DNA of 64,000 nucleotides from Maribacter zhoushanensis (GTDB lineage: Bacteria > Bacteroidota > Bacteroidia > Flavobacteriales > Flavobacteriaceae): assembly GCF_029350975.1 (NCBI RefSeq), contig NZ_JARKMR010000001.1, positions 1,116,001 to 1,180,000 on the forward strand. Direction: 5' to 3'. Shown piece by piece: positions 1 to 8,092 of this stretch. The position numbers and the translations under genes are program-made. A model generated the notes under the pieces. That model ran no database searches. It saw only the letters and a list, made by a program, of their open reading frames with translations, and was not told where the DNA came from. The first letter of the stretch is position 1, and the number at the start of each line of letters is the position of its first letter.

Positions 1-78
1 ACTTAACTTCTGCTGCATCTATCTACTTATATAACAATTAAGAGTTGAAGTAAGGTTTGGTTTTTATTGTTAGTAAGG

Positions 79-107
79 CCCTTCTTAGAGATGAGAAGGG
101 TTTTTTT
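79..107 (+). terminator. Rho-independent terminator of an upstream gene
   Basis: A CCCTTCT/AGAAGGG stem around an 8-base loop is followed by seven T residues. It ends a transcription unit that lies before the window; no coding sequence can be assigned to the first 78 bases. Confidence 0.75.
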
Positions 108-174
108 GTGCGTTGAATTGGCAAGATTACCATGTTTTATCTTTTCTGTATTTTAGGCATTCTATTTAAAATAC

Positions 175-1281
175 ATGCACTTTAAAAGACAACATCATTA
201 TTTTATATTGTTATTTCTGCAAAGTGTGCCTTTATTTTTGATAGGTCAGAATCTTGTTTTGAATCCTAGTTTTGAAAATTATAAGCAATGTCCGGTTGCT
301 TTGGGTAATTTTGAAAAGGATGTGGTAGACTGGACTATGCCTACCCTGGGGTCTACAGATTATTTTAATGGGTGTAGTACGGCAATGGGTACACCTGAGA
401 ACTTTAATGGAAAACAGCCGGCAAATTTCGGCGTGGGTTACATGGGGTTTTACATGTACGCCCCAAATGATTACAGAGAGTATATTCAAGCGGAACTAAG
501 TAATACCCTAAAGCAAGGAGAACGCTACACTATTTCATTTTATGTGAGTTTAGCGGAACGATCAGATTTTGCGGTGAAGGAATTTGGTGTCAGGTTCACG
601 GAATTTCCCGTTGAAGTTGAGACAAGCAAAGTTTTATCTGGTATGCATTTTTCTAAATTGAAAGGAAATACATCCGCAGCACTAGAAATATCCTATTCCA
701 AATATTATTCCGATGAAATAAAATGGGTAAAACTGATGACGGAGTTTGTAGCCACAGGTACAGAGAACTATATGGTCATCGGCAACTTTAAAAACAATAA
801 ACGCACACAGAAATATCAGACCAAAAGAAAAATTACAAAAGGGTCTTATTACTATCTAGATATGGTTTCTGTGAGCAAGGTGAAATCGAAACTTCAGAAT
901 ACCGCTGTCACTCAAACAAGGGAATATGCTTTAGATAGTATTCATGTTTTTAAAGATGTTTATTTCAATTCTAATAAAGCTAAAATTAGGGGAAACCATC
1001 AGCAAGAAATGGAATCCTTACTTTCATATTTAACGATAAATCCATCTATTCATATTCAAATATTAGGGCATACAGATGATGTTGGTTCTGATACTTTTAA
1101 TCAAAAATTGTCCGTAAGACGAGCAAAAGAAGTAGTTGGCTGTTTGACGGAAAATGGCATTCAGAAAAATAGAATTTCGTCACAAGGCTTTGGTAGTTCA
1201 AAATCCATAGCCACTAATAAAACAAAAGCCGGTAGATTTCTCAACCGGCGTGTAGAATTTATATTGAGTAAACCAGATTAA
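175..1281 (+). CDS. OmpA-family outer membrane protein
   Basis: An exported 368-residue protein. A signal peptide (hydrophobic stretch at about residues 9-24, ending near IGQ) leads into a region of about 220 residues resembling a carbohydrate-binding-like beta domain (NLVLNPSFENY start). The C-terminus (about 255-368) is an OmpA-like peptidoglycan-binding domain, recognised by GHTDDVGS, NQKLSVRRAKEV and the terminal NRRVEF. Such proteins tie the outer membrane to peptidoglycan. A weak promoter candidate (TTG at 118, 17-base spacer, TATCTTTT at 138) precedes it. It converges with the next gene: the two stop codons overlap by 4 bases. The N-terminal function is unknown. Confidence 0.9.
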   Translation: MHFKRQHHYFILLFLQSVPLFLIGQNLVLNPSFENYKQCPVALGNFEKDVVDWTMPTLGSTDYFNGCSTAMGTPENFNGKQPANFGVGYMGFYMYAPNDYREYIQAELSNTLKQGERYTISFYVSLAERSDFAVKEFGVRFTEFPVEVETSKVLSGMHFSKLKGNTSAALEISYSKYYSDEIKWVKLMTEFVATGTENYMVIGNFKNNKRTQKYQTKRKITKGSYYYLDMVSVSKVKSKLQNTAVTQTREYALDSIHVFKDVYFNSNKAKIRGNHQQEMESLLSYLTINPSIHIQILGHTDDVGSDTFNQKLSVRRAKEVVGCLTENGIQKNRISSQGFGSSKSIATNKTKAGRFLNRRVEFILSKPD

Positions 1282-2060
1282 TAGTCTGAATATTCCGTTG
1301 GGTACAGCAAGTCAATATCAGCGTGGCTTACAGTATTTTGATATTTATCTATCACAGAAATTTCCTTCCATGTATCAGACGTTCCAAAATCCTTCCAAAG
1401 GGCATCCCTTTTTTCCATGTTCGTAAATGTGGTCATGTACATAAGGTTGGGCATTTTATCACCGGATATTACATCGGCATAGAAAACGGCATTAAATCCG
1501 AGGTTTTCAAAAAGTTCTACTTCACCACCTTCGTTGAACATATCAACTTTTCTGCGGTACATGGCTTCGGTTGGTCCTTCATAGCTTCTTAATTCATAGA
1601 CCCTATCTGCACGTGCACCTTCAACTTCACTAGGTTTCATTTTCGGCATATCAGGGAAGGCACGTAACAATACCGAACTAATTCTTTCAAAGGTTTTTTT
1701 GTCATGAGTGGCATGTATATATTTTGCACCAGCGGAAAGGTGGGTTTTATCTACCGCCAACATGGCTTCTAGTTTATCAAATTCAGCCAGAGATTGAAAG
1801 GGAATCAATACATAAATTTTATCGCTGACTTTAAATTTATCTGGTCGCACCTTAAAAACGCCAATATTTTCAATACCCATTCTTTTTAATGCAGGTAGGT
1901 ATGCGTTTTTTAAATAGTTATCTACCATATCTTCTTGGGCTTCATTTTTTATGGTGTAAGTTTTTAATTCGTAATATTCCTTTTCTTGTGCCAAGCTTGA
2001 AAAAGAAGTCGTTATCGCCAGTAAAAGAAGTAACAGTGGTAAGAGAGATTTATGAATCAT
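1278..2060 (-). CDS. NIPSNAP family protein, exported
   Basis: This 260-residue protein has a signal peptide (lysine, then a leucine-rich core, cleavage near SLAQE at about 24). Two NIPSNAP-type ferredoxin-like (dimeric alpha-beta barrel) units follow: one begins YYELKTYTIKNEA at about residue 29, the second VYELRSYEGPTEAMYRRKV at about 150. Bacterial NIPSNAP proteins are widespread and of unknown biochemical function. The gene is transcribed alone towards the OmpA gene and shares its last bases with it. Family call is firm, function open. Confidence 0.85.
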   Translation of the reverse strand: MIHKSLLPLLLLLLAITTSFSSLAQEKEYYELKTYTIKNEAQEDMVDNYLKNAYLPALKRMGIENIGVFKVRPDKFKVSDKIYVLIPFQSLAEFDKLEAMLAVDKTHLSAGAKYIHATHDKKTFERISSVLLRAFPDMPKMKPSEVEGARADRVYELRSYEGPTEAMYRRKVDMFNEGGEVELFENLGFNAVFYADVISGDKMPNLMYMTTFTNMEKRDALWKDFGTSDTWKEISVIDKYQNTVSHADIDLLYPTEYSDY

Positions 2061-2245
2061 GAATTCTGAATTTGTTTTTAGATTAACAAGTTAATGATAA
2101 AATGAGTGAGGTATATAATGTACTTTGCTGTTAAGGTAATTTTCATTAATCCTTTTTGCCATGATAATTAATCTTAAATAAAGTATATGTTTCTTTATTT
2201 AAACCACATTTGCTGCGCTTTTGTCTTTTAATGACCAAGTCTAAA

Positions 2246-2294
2246 TTGACCGATAATCCGCAGTAAAAAATTCATTTTTAACTTTATCGGTTAA
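2246..2294. promoter_or_regulatory. Inverted repeat upstream of the NYN gene
   Basis: TTGACCGATAA (2246-2256) and TTATCGGTTAA (2284-2294) form an 11-base inverted repeat with one mismatch and a 27-base gap. The second arm ends 4 bases before the proposed -33 element of the NYN gene, a place where a regulator or an upstream transcript end could act. No binding protein is known. Confidence 0.45.
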
Positions 2295-2298
2295 CATC

Positions 2299-2330
2299 TT
2301 GCTGTTCAAGTGGAAATCAATCTATCTTTA
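2299..2330 (+). promoter_or_regulatory. Promoter of the NYN-LOTUS gene
   Basis: TTG (2299-2301), a 21-base spacer and TATCTTTA (2323-2330) resemble the Bacteroidetes TTG/TAnnTTTG promoter. Transcription would start near 2336, which places the earlier in-frame ATG at 2299 outside the mRNA and supports the start at 2347. Confidence 0.5.
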
Positions 2331-2346
2331 CATAAAAACAGTACAA

Positions 2347-3108
2347 ATGGATTTAAATTTAGCAGTATTAATAGATGGCGATAACATTCCGTCTGCCTAT
2401 GTAAAGGAAATGATGGAGGAGATTGCTAAATATGGTAACCCTACTATAAAACGTATTTATGGCGATTGGACCAACCCTCGTTTAGGAAAATGGAAAAATG
2501 TTCTTCTTGAAAATGCCATTACACCTATTCAACAATACGGCTATACCCAAGGTAAAAATGCTACCGATTCCGCCATGATTATAGATGCTATGGATGTTCT
2601 GTATTCTGGTAAGGTAAACGGATTTTGTATTGTAAGTAGTGATAGTGATTTTACACGTTTGGCTACCAGACTTAGAGAAGCAGGAATGCAAGTCTTTGGT
2701 ATTGGTGAACGTAAAACTCCAAATCCGTTTATTGTAGCTTGTGACAAATTCATTTATATAGAGATTTTAAAAAGCAGATCAGAAGAAGAAACGACCGATG
2801 CTGCAGATAAAACTCCCGCAGAAAAAAATACGGTAGATAAAATTACTCCAAAGGCATTGCGCTTTATTTCTACAACTATAGACGATGTTGCAGATGATGA
2901 CGGTTGGGCTTTTTTAGGTGATGTGGGTAGTTTGTTACAAAAGAAGCAACCAAATTTTGACTCTCGTAACTACGGGTTTCAAAAATTGACTCCGTTAATC
3001 AATTCCATTCCGCATTTTGAAATTGAACGTAGAGAAGATTCTAAGGGACGTAAAAAGCTGATTTACGTGAAAATCAAGGAAAAGGCAAATTCCAAATCTA
3101 AGAAGTAA
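2347..3108 (+). CDS. NYN domain ribonuclease-like protein with OST-HTH/LOTUS domain
   Basis: A cytosolic protein of 253 residues. The first ~150 residues are a NYN (PIN-like, LabA/DUF88) nuclease domain: LIDGDNIPS holds the first metal-binding Asp, and VSSDSDFTRLATRLREAG the distal acidic cluster. Residues about 170-245 form an OST-HTH/LOTUS winged helix (GWAFLGDVGSLLQ, then YGFQKLTPLI), an RNA-binding module. The lysine-rich tail is probably disordered. The start at 2347 is preferred over 2299 because the NYN fold begins immediately and the promoter lies between. The family is expected to act on RNA; the target here is unknown. Confidence 0.88.
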   Translation: MDLNLAVLIDGDNIPSAYVKEMMEEIAKYGNPTIKRIYGDWTNPRLGKWKNVLLENAITPIQQYGYTQGKNATDSAMIIDAMDVLYSGKVNGFCIVSSDSDFTRLATRLREAGMQVFGIGERKTPNPFIVACDKFIYIEILKSRSEEETTDAADKTPAEKNTVDKITPKALRFISTTIDDVADDDGWAFLGDVGSLLQKKQPNFDSRNYGFQKLTPLINSIPHFEIERREDSKGRKKLIYVKIKEKANSKSKK

Positions 3109-3138
3109 TTCCTTTTTAGAAATTCAATAAAATAGAAG

Positions 3139-3168
3139 TTGGTCAGTCATAATAGTTTTGTATTTTTC
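3139..3168 (+). promoter_or_regulatory. Promoter of the DUF885 lipoprotein gene
   Basis: TTG (3139-3141), exactly 19 bases, then TATTTTTC (3161-3168), one base off the TAnnTTTG consensus. The predicted mRNA start near 3174 leaves a leader of about 13 bases before the ATG at 3187. Confidence 0.6.
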
Positions 3169-3186
3169 AGTACAAAATCTACTCTT

Positions 3187-5004
3187 ATGACTCGTACCCT
3201 TTGGTTATTGTTATGTGTTGCCGTTATTAGCTCATGTAAAGAAACCACTAAAAAAGAACAGCTAAATAATACCAAACCAATTGCCGAGGTTTTTACGGAG
3301 TTTTATGAATTCAAAAAAAGTATTAATCCAATTGAAGCTACAAAAGCCGGATTTTCTGCTTACAATGATACTATAGCCAATTATATTTCTGACGATTACA
3401 TTTTACATCTAAAAGATAGGTATTCCTATTTTTTAGAAGCGTTGAGCGCTTACGATTCTACACAAGTTAGCAGTGCGGATTATATGAGTATGCGCGTTAT
3501 GGAGTGGGATTGTCAGGTGAAATTAGAAGGCGTCATGAACCCTATCGTAACCGTTGCTTCGCCCATTTATGACTTGCCAAGTTTTGAGCTCATGCCTCTT
3601 TTTCAGATACAATCTTTGCATCTATATGTAGCGCAGTTAGGTGGTGGTACAAGTGTGCAGCCCTTTAAAAGTATTGAGGATTATAATAACTGGTTAAAAA
3701 GATTAGAAGATTACCTCGTATTTTTAGATACGTCTATTGATAAAATGAGAGTTGGTATGGAGAAAGGTATTGTACTACCTAAGGAGCTTACGCTAAAAAT
3801 GCTACCTCAAATACAATCATTTATTGATATTCCGTTAGAAGAGAATCTGTTCTATCAACCAATTATGAATTTTCCTGATGGTTTGTCTGATGTTGATATG
3901 GATATTTTGAAAAGTAATTATGAAGATTTTATTCAAAATAAATTAACTCCTAAATATGTTGAATTAAATGAGTTTTTAACGGACGAGTATTTACCGGCTT
4001 CCAGAGATACAGATGGGTTGTTAGACTTACCTAACGGAAAAGACACGTATCAATATTTAATAAAATTGCATACGACTACGAACATGACCGCAGATGAAAT
4101 TCATGAATTGGGGTTATCTGAAGTGGTTCGTATTTCTAAAGAGATGGAAGCTGTAAAGAATGAAATAGGATACAAAGGCAGCTTAAAATCCTTTTTTAAT
4201 TCGCTTCGTAATAAAAAAGAATTAATGCCTTTTTCAAAGCCAGAAGAGGTAATTGAAAGTTTTAATGCTATTAATGATCGCATTGCTTTACGCATAGATT
4301 CTTTATTCGCCTTGACCCCAAAAGCCGATTTTAATGTACGTAGAACGGAAGCTTTTAGAGAAGCGTCTGCAAGTGCGGAATATGTGCCTGGATCAAAAGA
4401 GGGCTCAAGGGCAGGAATTTTCTATGTTCCTATACCCTATGTAAAAAGCTATAACATGGTGCATGATGAAGCGTTGTTTTTACATGAAGCCATACCTGGG
4501 CATCATTTTCAATTGAGTTTGCAGCAAGAGAATACAAATTTACCGGAGTTTTTACACCCGGAGAGCATGGGTGTATTTGTAGAAGGGTGGGCATTATATG
4601 CGGAATCTTTAGGTAAAGAATTAGGGATTTATACAGATCCTTATCAATACTTTGGTATGTTGAGCATGGAGATGCATAGAGCAATTAGACTTGTGGTTGA
4701 CACGGGTATCCATGCTAAAGGTTGGAGCAGGGAGAAAGCTATACAATATTCATTGGATAATGAGGCGGAATCAGAGGAAAGCATTGTTGCTGAAATAGAA
4801 AGATATATGGCTACCCCGGGGCAAGCACTATCTTATAAAATTGGTCAATTGAAAATACGGGAGCTAAGAACAAAATCAGAAAATGCTTTAGGTGACAATT
4901 TTGATATTAGGGAATTTCATAGTCAAATTCTAGATTCTGGAAGTTTACCTTTGGTTTTGTTAGAAGAAAAAATAATGAATTGGATGACCAAAAAAATGAA
5001 TTAG
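3187..5004 (+). CDS. DUF885 family lipoprotein, putative zinc metallopeptidase
   Basis: A 605-residue lipoprotein: MTRTLWLLLCVAVISSC is a typical lipobox signal peptide, so the start is taken at 3187 instead of 48 bases earlier. The body is a DUF885 domain, an all-helical metallopeptidase-like fold. HEAIPGHHF at about residues 433-441 provides the HExxxGHH zinc site, and EGWALYAESLGKELG follows about 35 residues later with the likely third ligand. Length agrees with the family (about 550-620). Substrate is unknown; it would act on peptides in the periplasm or at the cell surface. A promoter lies just upstream and no terminator is seen downstream. Confidence 0.88.
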   Translation: MTRTLWLLLCVAVISSCKETTKKEQLNNTKPIAEVFTEFYEFKKSINPIEATKAGFSAYNDTIANYISDDYILHLKDRYSYFLEALSAYDSTQVSSADYMSMRVMEWDCQVKLEGVMNPIVTVASPIYDLPSFELMPLFQIQSLHLYVAQLGGGTSVQPFKSIEDYNNWLKRLEDYLVFLDTSIDKMRVGMEKGIVLPKELTLKMLPQIQSFIDIPLEENLFYQPIMNFPDGLSDVDMDILKSNYEDFIQNKLTPKYVELNEFLTDEYLPASRDTDGLLDLPNGKDTYQYLIKLHTTTNMTADEIHELGLSEVVRISKEMEAVKNEIGYKGSLKSFFNSLRNKKELMPFSKPEEVIESFNAINDRIALRIDSLFALTPKADFNVRRTEAFREASASAEYVPGSKEGSRAGIFYVPIPYVKSYNMVHDEALFLHEAIPGHHFQLSLQQENTNLPEFLHPESMGVFVEGWALYAESLGKELGIYTDPYQYFGMLSMEMHRAIRLVVDTGIHAKGWSREKAIQYSLDNEAESEESIVAEIERYMATPGQALSYKIGQLKIRELRTKSENALGDNFDIREFHSQILDSGSLPLVLLEEKIMNWMTKKMN

Positions 5005-5082
5005 GTAGTAAAAAACTTACAATTGCTAAAATATTATTAATTTAGAGGCGTTACTACTTCATATAAAACAATAATTTATAAA

Positions 5083-5514
5083 ATGAGCACTAACCATGTT
5101 TTAATAAAAATTGTCTTATTTACGAATGTTTTATTTATTAATTCGTTTATCGAAAATCGAACTGTAAATTCATCATGTGATGAAATCAAACATGAGCAAA
5201 TAGTTGATAAAAGCCCTGTTCTAGGGGTTTGGAAATTTTTAATGCCAGATGCAGATGCACCCTATAAAAAAGGCCGCATGTTTATTTCAGAGAAAAGTGG
5301 CAAGTACAACGTTGTTATTAGCTTAAAAACAGGTTCACTTAACGGTCAGGATATTAAGGTTGAAGACAATCGAATTAATTTTAATATTAATATAGAAGGT
5401 ATAGACCGTACTTCTTTTGTTCTTGAGGTAGAAGGTGATAAAATGATTGGTGAATTTTATTCTGAGAATAGCTCAAGCGAGGTTTTAGCAAAAAGACAAT
5501 TACCCGCAGAATAA
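5083..5514 (+). CDS. Small exported protein of unknown function
   Basis: This 143-residue protein starts with a hydrophobic segment (about residues 7-22) that looks like a signal peptide or anchor. The rest, from about residue 45 (VLGVWKFLMPD), is predicted beta-rich, with alternating polar and hydrophobic residues as in small lipocalin- or DUF2147-like barrels. I do not recognise a named family with confidence. It lies alone between the DUF885 and amidohydrolase genes, on the same strand, 78 bases after one and 99 before the other. Confidence 0.65.
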   Translation: MSTNHVLIKIVLFTNVLFINSFIENRTVNSSCDEIKHEQIVDKSPVLGVWKFLMPDADAPYKKGRMFISEKSGKYNVVISLKTGSLNGQDIKVEDNRINFNINIEGIDRTSFVLEVEGDKMIGEFYSENSSSEVLAKRQLPAE

Positions 5515-5603
5515 AGTTTTAAAACTTTCCGAAAAAATACTTAGTTTTCAGTTTTATTTGAAGTAAGCCATAAGTGCTTACTTTTACTATTCTGCTAACT
5601 AAT

Positions 5604-5611
5604 TATTTTTG
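5604..5611 (+). promoter_or_regulatory. Consensus -7 box just before the amidohydrolase start
   Basis: TATTTTTG matches TAnnTTTG exactly and ends 2 bases before the GTG start at 5614. No TTG is found at the usual -33 distance. If used, the transcript would have almost no leader. Confidence 0.35.
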
Positions 5612-5613
5612 TT

Positions 5614-7239
5614 GTGAAAAAACTACTTCCAATTTTACTCGTGTTATTATCTGGTTGCGAACTCATGAAAGAGAAAGTTGACCTGGTAATCGTTAATGCC
5701 AAAGTTTATACCGTAGACGACTCCTTTTCAGAAGCACAGGCATTTGCCGTACAAGATGGTAAATTCATTGCTGTTGGTACTACAGATGAAATAAGAGATG
5801 TATATACCTCTGATCAATTGATAGATGCTGATGGTAGAGCAATTACTCCTGGTTTAATAGATGCACATTGCCATTTTTACGGCTTAGGACTTAATCAACA
5901 ATTAGTAGATTTAGTTGGCACCAAAAGTTTTGATGAGGTATTAGAGCGAGTAAAGGCTTTCCATGCTGCCAACCCTAAATCATTTCTTAGAGGTAGAGGT
6001 TGGGATCAAAATGATTGGGAAATAAAAGAATTTCCGACAAAAACAGAACTAGATACTATTTTTCCTGATATACCTGTTGCTTTAGAGCGTGTAGACGGTC
6101 ATGCATATTTAGTAAATCAAAAGGCTTTAGATATGGCAGGTATAGATTGGAGCACTAAAGTTGAAGGCGGAGAAATAGTAAGAAAATGGGAGAATGGCTA
6201 TGCTGGAATCACAGGTGTTTTAGTTGATAACCCAATGTCTCTTATAGATAGTATAATGCCGCTACCTTCCCTAGAAGATAAAATTACGGCGTTGAAAGAT
6301 GCAGAAAGAATTAGTTTAAATCACGGACTAACCACTGTTAACGATGCTGGTTTAGATAGAAGTACCATAGAACTGATCGATAGTTTACAACAGGCGGGTG
6401 AATTATCTATTAGAGTTTATGCTATGGTAAGTAACAATAAAGATGATGTAGATTATTATATAAATAAGGGTCCTGTAAAAACAGACCGATTAAACGTAAG
6501 ATCAATTAAAGTTTATGGTGACGGAGCATTGGGTTCTAGAGGGGCAGCTTTAAAAGAAGAGTACAGTGATTTACCCAAGCATTTTGGAGCTATGATTACT
6601 CCCGTAGCAGATATTGAGGCATTGGCAGAAAAACTTGCTAACTCAGAATATCAAATGAATACACATGCTATTGGAGACTCGGCTAATATAGCGGTACTAA
6701 GAGCTTACAAAAATGTGCTTAAAGGCAAAGGTGATAGACGATGGAAAATTGAACATGCACAAGTATTGACCAATGGTGATTTCGACTATTTTGAAGATGG
6801 TATAATACCTTCTGTACAACCTACACACGCAACAAGTGATATGTATTGGGCAGAAGAAAGATTAGGCGAAAGAGTAAAAGGAGCTTATGCCTATAAAACA
6901 TTGTTGAATAAAGCAGGTACAATTGCATTAGGTACAGATTTCCCTGTAGAAGATGTGAGTCCGTTTTTAACCTTCTACGCAGCAGTTGCAAGACAAGATA
7001 CTAGCGGTTATCCAAATGGAGGGTTTCAAATGGAAGAAGCTTTAACTAGAGAAGAGACTTTGAAAGGTATGACTATATGGGCAGCATATTCAAATTTTGA
7101 AGAAGATGAAAAAGGAAGTATAGAGCCAGGTAAGTTTGCAGACTTTGTTATTTATGATAAGGATATGATGACGGTACCTGTGGCAGAAATACCTACAATT
7201 CGTGCAGAGCAGACATTTATAAACGGTATAGTTAGATAG
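5614..7239 (+). CDS. Amidohydrolase family lipoprotein (YtcJ-like)
   Basis: A 541-residue metal-dependent hydrolase of the amidohydrolase superfamily, YtcJ-like (amidohydrolase_3) group. The GTG start is chosen because it gives a lipobox signal peptide (LLVLLSGC); an in-frame stop lies 15 bases upstream. The metal site is visible: GLIDAHCHFYGLG at about residue 85 (HxH), a later NTHAIGD and KIEHAQVL, and GTDFPVEDVSP (the conserved Asp). Members hydrolyse C-N bonds of varied substrates; the substrate cannot be told here. It would be membrane-anchored and face the periplasm. Confidence 0.88.
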   Translation: MKKLLPILLVLLSGCELMKEKVDLVIVNAKVYTVDDSFSEAQAFAVQDGKFIAVGTTDEIRDVYTSDQLIDADGRAITPGLIDAHCHFYGLGLNQQLVDLVGTKSFDEVLERVKAFHAANPKSFLRGRGWDQNDWEIKEFPTKTELDTIFPDIPVALERVDGHAYLVNQKALDMAGIDWSTKVEGGEIVRKWENGYAGITGVLVDNPMSLIDSIMPLPSLEDKITALKDAERISLNHGLTTVNDAGLDRSTIELIDSLQQAGELSIRVYAMVSNNKDDVDYYINKGPVKTDRLNVRSIKVYGDGALGSRGAALKEEYSDLPKHFGAMITPVADIEALAEKLANSEYQMNTHAIGDSANIAVLRAYKNVLKGKGDRRWKIEHAQVLTNGDFDYFEDGIIPSVQPTHATSDMYWAEERLGERVKGAYAYKTLLNKAGTIALGTDFPVEDVSPFLTFYAAVARQDTSGYPNGGFQMEEALTREETLKGMTIWAAYSNFEEDEKGSIEPGKFADFVIYDKDMMTVPVAEIPTIRAEQTFINGIVR

Positions 7240-7255
7240 CAGAATATTGGACAAA

Positions 7256-7287
7256 GAAAAAGCCTCGGTCAATGACCGAGGCTTTTT
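7256..7287. terminator. Bidirectional terminator
   Basis: CCTCGGTC/GACCGAGG stem (7263-7281) with an AAT loop, flanked by A and T runs on either side, serves the convergent amidohydrolase and DUF2911 genes. Confidence 0.85.
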
Positions 7288-7306
7288 TGATATGTTAAGT
7301 TTTTAA

Positions 7307-7846
7307 TTACATTGTAATTGGAACTGCAACTCTTGTTTTGTCCCATCCCATTACTAATTGAGCACCGCCATTAGCGTCTTTGAATGCAATTGAAAATTCT
7401 TCAAGTGATGCGGCATCAGAACCATTAGGTACAGTTACACGTGCAACATCTGCAGCTTCATCATAAAAATAAGAACCCCATTGATTCAAGTTTTTATTCA
7501 AAATAACTGTCCACTCATCTCCACCAGGTATAGTGAATAAAGAGTATGTTCCAGCTTTAATAGCTTTACCACCAAATGTTACATCTTTGTAAAATGTAAT
7601 TTCAGGAGCTTCGTTGGCACCAGTTCTCCAAACTTTTCCAGTAGGTGCTAGTTCTTCCATAGAACGACCTTTTAACTGTGGTCTTCCGTAAATGATACGA
7701 ACAGCTTTTTCAGAAACTTTGTAATCTGTTGGGTAGGCAGCCATATCCATAGGGCTTTTGTCTATTCCAGAAAATTCTTGTGCAGATACCGTAGAAGTTA
7801 AAACTAAGGCAAAAATAAGTGTAGCTAGTGTAAATACTTTTTTCAT
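7307..7846 (-). CDS. DUF2911 domain exported protein
   Basis: A secreted 179-residue protein with a clear signal peptide (LATLIFALVLTSTVSAQ, cleavage about residue 23). The rest is a DUF2911 domain: KAVRIIYGRPQLKGRSMEE, VWRTGANEAPEITF, and GTYSLFTIPG are family hallmarks. DUF2911 proteins are common in Bacteroidetes and have no established function. It is transcribed alone, divergent from asnB across 246 bases, and ends at the shared terminator. Confidence 0.9.
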   Translation of the reverse strand: MKKVFTLATLIFALVLTSTVSAQEFSGIDKSPMDMAAYPTDYKVSEKAVRIIYGRPQLKGRSMEELAPTGKVWRTGANEAPEITFYKDVTFGGKAIKAGTYSLFTIPGGDEWTVILNKNLNQWGSYFYDEAADVARVTVPNGSDAASLEEFSIAFKDANGGAQLVMGWDKTRVAVPITM

Positions 7847-8035
7847 AATAATTGTTTTGGTTTTCTAGGTCATAAAACTAAGCAGTTCCTTACAGTCCAA
7901 TTAATAAAAAGAAGTTAAATTTTTTAATAGTTACATTCCATCATGTTTTAAACCTTATAAATATGAAATACATGTCAAAATGAATTAATAAATCAATTTA
8001 TAGTTGCAATATGTAATCATAATTGTATTATGTGT

Positions 8036-8065
8036 TTGTTAATTGAAACAATAAATAGATATTTG
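8036..8065 (+). promoter_or_regulatory. Promoter of asnB
   Basis: TTG (8036-8038), a 19-base spacer and GATATTTG (8058-8065; one mismatch to TAnnTTTG), giving a leader of roughly 22 bases. Confidence 0.5.
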
Positions 8066-8092
8066 TATTCGAAATGATATAATAATTAGATT

